The translations under genes and the position numbers were made by a program. From NCBI GenBank assembly GCA_013140875.1, contig JABFSB010000314.1, forward strand, positions 1-9,023: a DNA stretch of 9,023 nt. Direction: 5' to 3'. The notes under the pieces are model-generated. The model saw only the letters and a program-made list of their open reading frames with translations. It was not told where the DNA came from and searched no databases. The stretch's first letter is position 1, and every line of letters starts with the position of its first letter. Shown here piece after piece: positions 4,679 through 9,023 of the stretch. The DNA comes from Acidobacteriota bacterium. GTDB taxonomy: Bacteria > Acidobacteriota > Blastocatellia > Pyrinomonadales > Pyrinomonadaceae.

Positions 4679-5413
4679 ATGTACAAGCGCATCCTTCTAA
4701 AACTTTCCGGTGAAGCCCTGATGGGCGGCCAGAATTACGGCATCGACACGGCGGTTGCCGAGTCGGTCGCAAAAGAAATCAAGGCGGTGCACGACCTCGA
4801 CATCGAGGTCGCCATCGTCGTCGGCGGAGGCAACATATTCCGCGGCGTTTCCAAGTCGGCGGGAAATATGGACCGCGGAGCAGCAGATTATATCGGCATG
4901 CTCGCAACTGTTATGAGCGCCGTCGTCTTGCAGGATGCACTCGAGAAGCAGGATGTATTTACCCGCGTAATGTCCGCGATCGACATTCCGCAGTTGGCCG
5001 AGCCGTTTATACGCCGCCGCGCCATCCGTCACCTTGAAAAAAAACGTGTCGTGATCTTCGCTGCGGGCACCGGAAATCCTTATTTTACGACCGATTCGGC
5101 GGCCGCCTTACGCGCCTGCGAGATCGGTGCCGAAGTAATATTCAAAGCGACAAAAGTCGACGGAATTTATACCGCCGACCCGATGAAAGATCCGTCGGCG
5201 AAGCGTTTCGAAAAAATTTCTTATCAAGAGGTTCTGGAGAAACAGCTCAAAGTTATGGACGCCTCGGCCATTTCTCTGTGCATGGACAATAACCTGCCGA
5301 TCATGGTGTTTAACATGACCCAAAACGGCAATATCATGAAGGCGGTCGAAGGCGATTTGACGATCGGAACACTGGTCACGGTCGGCGGCAATGCAACCAC
5401 TGCGGGATCTTAA
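4679..5413 (+). CDS. pyrH: UMP kinase (uridylate kinase)
   Basis: PyrH phosphorylates UMP to UDP with ATP, the step that commits pyrimidines to UTP and CTP. It belongs to the amino acid kinase fold and forms hexamers in the cytoplasm; the bacterial enzyme is usually activated by GTP and inhibited by UTP. The 244-residue product has 'KRILLKLSGEAL' (3-14) with the phosphate-binding lysine, 'VVGGGNIFRG' (47-56), 'DRGAADYIGMLATVM' (65-79), 'GTGNPYFTTDSAAALRA' (130-146) and the nucleotide-binding 'KATKVDGIYTADP' (156-168). The ATG at 4679 is chosen because M-Y-K-R-I-L-L-K is the family start; an in-frame TTG at 4652 lies inside the repeat. No Shine-Dalgarno site is seen. frr begins 21 nt after the stop. 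Confidence 0.98.
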   Translation: MYKRILLKLSGEALMGGQNYGIDTAVAESVAKEIKAVHDLDIEVAIVVGGGNIFRGVSKSAGNMDRGAADYIGMLATVMSAVVLQDALEKQDVFTRVMSAIDIPQLAEPFIRRRAIRHLEKKRVVIFAAGTGNPYFTTDSAAALRACEIGAEVIFKATKVDGIYTADPMKDPSAKRFEKISYQEVLEKQLKVMDASAISLCMDNNLPIMVFNMTQNGNIMKAVEGDLTIGTLVTVGGNATTAGS

Positions 5414-5434
5414 TCCTATAGTTTAATTGAGTAT

Positions 5435-5995
5435 ATGAGCGTTGAGAGTGTAACAAATACTGCAAAGCCCAAGATGGAGGCAGTGATAGAGGATTTTAAG
5501 AGAAAGCTGGGAAACGTCCGCACCGGTCGGGCGACAGTCGGAATTCTCGATTCGGTGATGGTCGATTATTACGGCACTCCGACGCCGCTCAGCCAAATGG
5601 CTTCGGTGGCCGTACCCGAGCCGCAACTGCTCACCGTCCAACCCTGGGACGCCACTCAGATGGCTGCCGTGGAAAAGGCTATAACCGCCGCAAACCTCGG
5701 CATGAACCCTTCTAACGACGGCAAGATCATCCGCCTGACGGTTCCCGCGTTGAACGAGGAACGCCGCAAGCAGTTCGCAAAACAAATACACGAGATCGCC
5801 GAAGAGCATCGAGTCGCCGTGCGAAATATTCGCCACAGCTCAAACGACGTATTGAAGAAAATGCTCAAGGATAAGGAAGTTTCCGAGGACGACGAGAAGC
5901 GTGGCCTTGAAGAAGTTCAGAAGATCACCAACACGCACATCGCAAAAATAGATGAACTCGCCAAAAACAAAGAACACGAGATCATGAGCGTTTAA
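5435..5995 (+). CDS. frr: Ribosome recycling factor
   Basis: RRF, with EF-G, splits the post-termination ribosome so the subunits can be reused. The 186-residue protein is the standard length (185 in E. coli). It shows the three-helix-bundle and beta-domain arrangement: 'LGNVRTGRATVGILD' (25-39), the hinge and beta domain region 'YYGTPTPLSQMASVAVPEPQ' (45-64), 'LTVPALNEERRKQ' (101-113) and 'VAVRNIRHSSND' (127-138) with the conserved arginines. The ATG at 5435 gives the normal N-terminus; no strong Shine-Dalgarno site precedes it, and the pyrH stop is only 21 nt away, so the two are probably translated from one mRNA. It is the last gene of the cluster, followed by a strong hairpin at 6023. Confidence 0.98.
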   Translation: MSVESVTNTAKPKMEAVIEDFKRKLGNVRTGRATVGILDSVMVDYYGTPTPLSQMASVAVPEPQLLTVQPWDATQMAAVEKAITAANLGMNPSNDGKIIRLTVPALNEERRKQFAKQIHEIAEEHRVAVRNIRHSSNDVLKKMLKDKEVSEDDEKRGLEEVQKITNTHIAKIDELAKNKEHEIMSV

Positions 5996-6022
5996 TCGCT
6001 TGCCCACACAACCATGTAATCG

Positions 6023-6049
6023 ACTAGCCAAGATATCATCTTGGCTAGT
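6023..6049. terminator. Hairpin between convergent frr and the 6065-6385 gene
   Basis: ACTAGCCAAGAT (6023-6034) and ATCTTGGCTAGT (6038-6049) pair perfectly over 12 bp around a 3-nt loop. No good T tract follows on either strand (TTCGGCTTTAAA on the plus side), so it is not a classical intrinsic terminator. Its position between converging genes suggests that it stops or protects both transcripts. Confidence 0.55.
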
Positions 6050-6064
6050 TCGGCTTTAAACCTC

Positions 6065-6385
6065 TTACGGACCTACATCAGTCCCCTCTATTCCACAAGG
6101 CCAGCAACCTCTGGGGCCGGCGTACAAAGCACTCCTTTTTTGTTCCACCCAAGGCGTGATGGTGGTCCGAAAGGCCTTCCATTGATTGATCAATTTCGAT
6201 TCGTGTGGCTTCAGCGGATTCCCGATCCGTTCGGGGTGATGAAGATAAAAGATAATGTCTGTTAACTTCGTAAGGTCGAAAATATAAGCTTCCATGTCCC
6301 TTTGCACGACCAGCGGCCAATACTTTGGGCCTTTCTTAAATTCGGTGTAAACGCCCGGCGGCAAAATCTTAGGATCGAACGGCAT
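6065..6385 (-). CDS. Small unrecognised protein (106 aa)
   Basis: I do not recognise this family. The product is 106 residues with no signal peptide or membrane helix, and looks like a compact cytoplasmic protein rich in aromatic residues (Tyr, Phe and Trp through the first 80 residues). It begins M-P-F-D-P-K-I-L-P-P-G-V-Y and contains 'KYWPLVVQRDMEAYIFDL' at about 21-38. The middle holds two histidines (HH, about 49-50) and the end has two cysteines separated from each other by Trp-Pro. The start at 6385 is well supported: GGAGG (6397-6393) lies 7 nt upstream, the strongest ribosome binding site in the window. It converges on frr. It is separated from the lipoprotein gene upstream by a terminator, so it needs its own promoter, for which no clear consensus is visible. 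Confidence 0.7.
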   Translation of the reverse strand: MPFDPKILPPGVYTEFKKGPKYWPLVVQRDMEAYIFDLTKLTDIIFYLHHPERIGNPLKPHESKLINQWKAFRTTITPWVEQKRSALYAGPRGCWPCGIEGTDVGP

Positions 6386-6446
6386 AACGGCACCTCCATA
6401 ACAGCTTTATCAACCACACGGTAAGGACGAAAACTGGAAGGTCTAT

Positions 6447-6482
6447 TGCCGAAAACCGCTCTTCAAATTGTATCTTTCGGCA
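6447..6482. promoter_or_regulatory. 8-bp inverted repeat upstream of the 106-aa gene
   Basis: TGCCGAAA (6447-6454) and TTTCGGCA (6475-6482) are perfect reverse complements, 20 nt apart. They lie 62-97 bp before the start of the minus-strand gene at 6385 and just beyond the lipoprotein terminator. This could be an operator or an RNA hairpin. The evidence is position and symmetry only. Confidence 0.3.
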
Positions 6483-6494
6483 GATCGGATAAAT

Positions 6495-6524
6495 AAAAAA
6501 GCCCGTTCAAAACGAAACGGGCTT
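6495..6524 (-). terminator. Intrinsic terminator of the lipoprotein gene
   Basis: Read on the minus strand, AAGCCCGTT (6524-6516) and AACGGGCTT (6507-6499) form a perfect 9-bp stem with an 8-nt loop, followed by a T run (to 6495, then further T-rich sequence). It lies about 30 nt beyond the stop codon at 6554. Confidence 0.9.
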
Positions 6525-6553
6525 AAACTTTACCGACACCGAAAAAAATCCTG

Positions 6554-6946
6554 CTACTTCTTGTTTTCTTCTTCTGCCTTGTATTTATCGAATTGTATCT
6601 TAAATTCCCTGCATGTCTTCGCGAGTTCTACTTTGTCCTCGGGATTCTTTTCGTAACTTTCGCGGATGCCGTCCTTGATGCGGTTCAGGAACGTCGCCTT
6701 TACCGTTTTGACCGCAAAATTGTCGTCGCTGCTGTTTAGCTCGAGCTCGATCGCGTCCACGACCTCGTCGCATTCGGGAACTCCGATCTTCGACCGGCCC
6801 ACCGTCGTATCAACCACCTTATCGGTCGTCGTCTTCTCCTTCTCTGCCGGAGTTTCCGATCTTTTGCTGGACCTGATCATACTGCAGCCAAGAACAGTCA
6901 TTAATATTATCGAACCGACCAGCAACAACGTAAATTTATTCTTCAT
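6554..6946 (-). CDS. Small predicted lipoprotein (130 aa)
   Basis: The product has a type II signal peptide: M-K-N-K, a hydrophobic stretch (about 5-18) and a lipobox-like V-L-G-C with the modified cysteine at position 21. It should therefore be lipid-anchored and exported. After a Lys/Glu/Thr-rich linker (about 25-60) comes a charged, mostly helical domain with 'VPECDEVVDAIELEL' and a later 'LAKTCREFKIQFDKY', giving two further cysteines that may form a disulfide. I recall similar small lipoproteins in Blastocatellia but know no function. The ATG at 6946 is chosen over an in-frame GTG at 6982 because it puts the signal peptide at the N-terminus and has AGGTG about 8 nt upstream. It starts 50 nt after the helicase gene ends, probably in the same transcript, and its own terminator follows. 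Confidence 0.82.
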   Translation of the reverse strand: MKNKFTLLLVGSIILMTVLGCSMIRSSKRSETPAEKEKTTTDKVVDTTVGRSKIGVPECDEVVDAIELELNSSDDNFAVKTVKATFLNRIKDGIRESYEKNPEDKVELAKTCREFKIQFDKYKAEEENKK

Positions 6947-6996
6947 ATGTTCTTCACCTGGCGGAAGCTCCTCTCGTAACACTTGACGTTCTGCAA

Positions 6997-9023
6997 TCAG
7001 GCTTTTTGCAAATTAGCGAACTTCTCGATCAGTTTCTTCATGCCAAATCCGGGAAAGCTGACGGTTAGTTTTACATTATCGCCGGTACCTTCGCGTCGAA
7101 GCACCAGTCCCTTGCCGTATTTCGAATGCCGGACATGCGAACCCGCGATTATCGCCCCGTCATCGTCCAGTTCAACTCTGGATTCTCGGACCGGTTCCGA
7201 CGCAAGCGCCCGAAGTTTGTCGAACCCCTTGAGCGGCTTGTCTACACTGGTTTCCTGTTGCAAGACAGGCTTGTTGGCCTGAATCCGATCGCCGCCCGCT
7301 CCGGTGCTTCCCTCTTTCTTCTTAGAGAATTCGGCAATCGCGTCAGAGCTGTTGTACGTCTTTCCCGTATAAAGGTTCCTCGGTTTTTCGGGCGGCGGCG
7401 TATGACCGCGAAGAGCGGCGACCGCATATTTGCTTTCCTGTTTGGTCGAGCCGCGGGCGAACGACAGCCACGACGGTCCGCGAGAAAGATCGTCGATCGA
7501 CTCCAGTGGGAGCTCGTTTAAAAACTGCGAAGGCTCGGCCGCCATTTCTTCGCCGTAGACACGCCGCCGCATTGAGTGGGTCACATACAAGAGCTCTTCG
7601 GCCCGAGTGATCGCGACGTAAGCCAGTCGACGTTCTTCTTCCAGCTCCTTCGCGTCGTTTATGCTTCGCGAGTGCGGGAAAATGCCGTCCTCAAGTCCGA
7701 CTATAAAAACAATTGGAAACTCCAGGCCCTTTGCCGAATGAGCGGTCATTAAAGTGACTCCGGCATTCGAATCGTACTTGTCGGTATCCGCGGTCAAAGC
7801 GGCGTGATCGATGAAATCCCGCAAGCCGCCTTCAGGCGAGCGGTCGTAATCGACTGCGGCGTTCACAAGTTCTTCGAGATTTTCAAGTCGAGCCTCGGCC
7901 TCGTCCGTGTTTTCCGTCCGCAGCATCAGCGAATATCCGCTGTCGTCTATCGCCGCGATCACAACATCGGAAACCGGTTTGTCCGAATCAGCCGCCGCCT
8001 CGGTTTTCGCTCGCAGTTTATCGATCGTATTCTTAAAACCGAGCACAGCCGTCCGGCCGCGTGGTGACAGGCTCGGTTGATAGGCGCTTTGCGAGTCCGT
8101 GAGCGACGTGATCGAGTCCCAGATCGATCCGTTGATCTTTTGAGCCGTCAAGATGAGTTCATCGAGCGACGACTTTCCGATGCCTCTGGTCGGAGTGTTG
8201 ATAACACGCAGCAGCGCAATGTCATCCGCCGGGTTCAGCGCCAATTTTAGGTAAGCTACTATGTCCTTCACCTCGGCCCGTTCATAAAACGAGAAACCGC
8301 CGACTATGTTGTAATCGATCCGTAATCGCCGGAGCGATTCCTCGAAAACGCGCGACTGGGCGTTCGTGCGATACAGCACGGCGATCCGCTTGCTTGCGTC
8401 GCGACGGCGGTGATCTTCGATCCGCAACGCGACGAATCTTCCTTCCGCGTCGGAGTCGGTGGCCTGAAAGTACATCAGCCGTTCGCCGCCGTCGTTGTTG
8501 GTCCAGAGCTTTTTCTTCTTTTGATTTACATTGTTCTCAATAATGGCGTGGGCCGCATCGAGAATTGTTTGCGTGGAGCGATAATTCTGTTCGAGCAAAA
8601 TTACTTTCGCGTCCGGAAAATGTTTTTCGAATTCGAGAATGTTGCGGATGTCGGCCTGGCGAAACCCGTAAATACTCTGTGCATCGTCGCCCACCACGCA
8701 AATGTTCTGCTGCTTTTCGGTCAGAAAGGTGACAAGTGCAAGCTGAAGCGAATTCGTGTCCTGATACTCATCGACAAGGATGTACTTGTAGCGGCTATTG
8801 TACTTTTCACGCGTCTCGGGAGAGGATCGCAAAAGCTTGACCGTTTTGATCAGCAGGTCGTCAAAATCGAGAGCGTTCGCACGATTCAATCGCTCTTCGT
8901 AAAGTTGAAACACCTTAGCGTAAGCGGCTCGTTTCTCGTCCGTCTGCTCGACCGACGAAGTAAAAAGCGCAACGTCCTCGCCCCGATTCTTTGCCGCGCT
9001 GATCGCTCCGCGAACGACCCGTG
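6997..9023 (-). CDS. pcrA: UvrD/PcrA-family DNA helicase, 5' end outside the window
   Basis: This superfamily 1A 3'-5' helicase acts in nucleotide excision repair, replication restart and removal of RecA or stalled polymerase. 674 codons are visible and the frame stays open to the window edge; by comparison with PcrA about 140 residues are missing, including the Walker A motif. Visible motifs are: 'NALDFDDLL' before motif II; DEYQD (about 8772-8758); 'VVGDDAQSIYGFR' (8697-8659); 'LEQNYRST' (motif IV); 'MTAHSAKGLEFPIVF' (motif V, about 7750-7702); and 'ERRLAYVAITRAE' (motif VI, 7638-7600). A low-conservation linker follows, then a C-terminal Tudor-like module (about 7152-7006, 'HVRHSKYGKG...LTVSFPGFGMKKL'). 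That module, known in PcrA to bind RNA polymerase, favours PcrA/UvrD over Rep. A GTG at 8913 is internal, not the start. Confidence 0.96.
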   Translation of the reverse strand, partial: RVVRGAISAAKNRGEDVALFTSSVEQTDEKRAAYAKVFQLYEERLNRANALDFDDLLIKTVKLLRSSPETREKYNSRYKYILVDEYQDTNSLQLALVTFLTEKQQNICVVGDDAQSIYGFRQADIRNILEFEKHFPDAKVILLEQNYRSTQTILDAAHAIIENNVNQKKKKLWTNNDGGERLMYFQATDSDAEGRFVALRIEDHRRRDASKRIAVLYRTNAQSRVFEESLRRLRIDYNIVGGFSFYERAEVKDIVAYLKLALNPADDIALLRVINTPTRGIGKSSLDELILTAQKINGSIWDSITSLTDSQSAYQPSLSPRGRTAVLGFKNTIDKLRAKTEAAADSDKPVSDVVIAAIDDSGYSLMLRTENTDEAEARLENLEELVNAAVDYDRSPEGGLRDFIDHAALTADTDKYDSNAGVTLMTAHSAKGLEFPIVFIVGLEDGIFPHSRSINDAKELEEERRLAYVAITRAEELLYVTHSMRRRVYGEEMAAEPSQFLNELPLESIDDLSRGPSWLSFARGSTKQESKYAVAALRGHTPPPEKPRNLYTGKTYNSSDAIAEFSKKKEGSTGAGGDRIQANKPVLQQETSVDKPLKGFDKLRALASEPVRESRVELDDDGAIIAGSHVRHSKYGKGLVLRREGTGDNVKLTVSFPGFGMKKLIEKFANLQKA

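Noticed and set aside
8911..8913. GTG as the start codon of the helicase
   Set aside because: The frame continues open to the window edge with family-typical sequence upstream, and Walker A is still missing, so the true start is outside the window.

Overview
The window looks like chromosomal housekeeping DNA from a free-living bacterium, most likely Acidobacteriota of the Blastocatellia/Pyrinomonadaceae type. This placement is an inference from memory of similar proteins: an S2 with a long acidic tail, a short EF-Ts, and a small 'PECD...TCREFK' lipoprotein. It also fits the scarcity of Shine-Dalgarno sites and the palindromic repeats. No search was run. No phage, IS, CRISPR, tRNA or rRNA was found.

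Layout: (1) 1-158, minus strand, the 5' part of a DUF1569/DinB-like gene running off the left edge. (2) 159-560, a gene-free stretch holding a symmetric composite palindromic repeat (251-463). (3) 561-1419, plus strand, a small unrecognised gene overlapping a Nudix hydrolase of the ADP-ribose pyrophosphatase type. (4) 1420-1851, a gene-free stretch with a candidate promoter and a leader rich in hairpins. (5) 1852-5995, plus strand, the translation cluster rplM-rpsI-rpsB-tsf-pyrH-frr: ribosomal proteins L13, S9 and S2, elongation factor Ts, UMP kinase and ribosome recycling factor. (6) 6023-6049, a strong hairpin between convergent units. (7) 6065-9023, minus strand: a UvrD/PcrA helicase (5' end outside the window), then a small lipoprotein gene with its terminator, then an unrecognised 106-residue gene.

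The translation cluster supplies two large- or small-subunit assembly pairs (L13/S9, and S2), the EF-Tu nucleotide exchange factor, the UMP kinase that feeds pyrimidine nucleotides to RNA synthesis, and the factor that splits ribosomes after termination. Three of its five spacers (rplM-rpsI, rpsI-rpsB, tsf-pyrH) are built from degenerate 7-nt units in two opposing arms, so each folds into a long hairpin, yet the three spacers use different heptad sequences. A fourth (rpsB-tsf) holds a textbook intrinsic terminator. Only rpsB (with a TTG start) and tsf have clear Shine-Dalgarno sites.

The observations most worth following are the heptad-periodic inverted spacers, the six-hairpin head-to-head repeat at 251-463, and the rplM leader with repeated GGGACAG/CTGTCCC modules that can pair in alternative ways.
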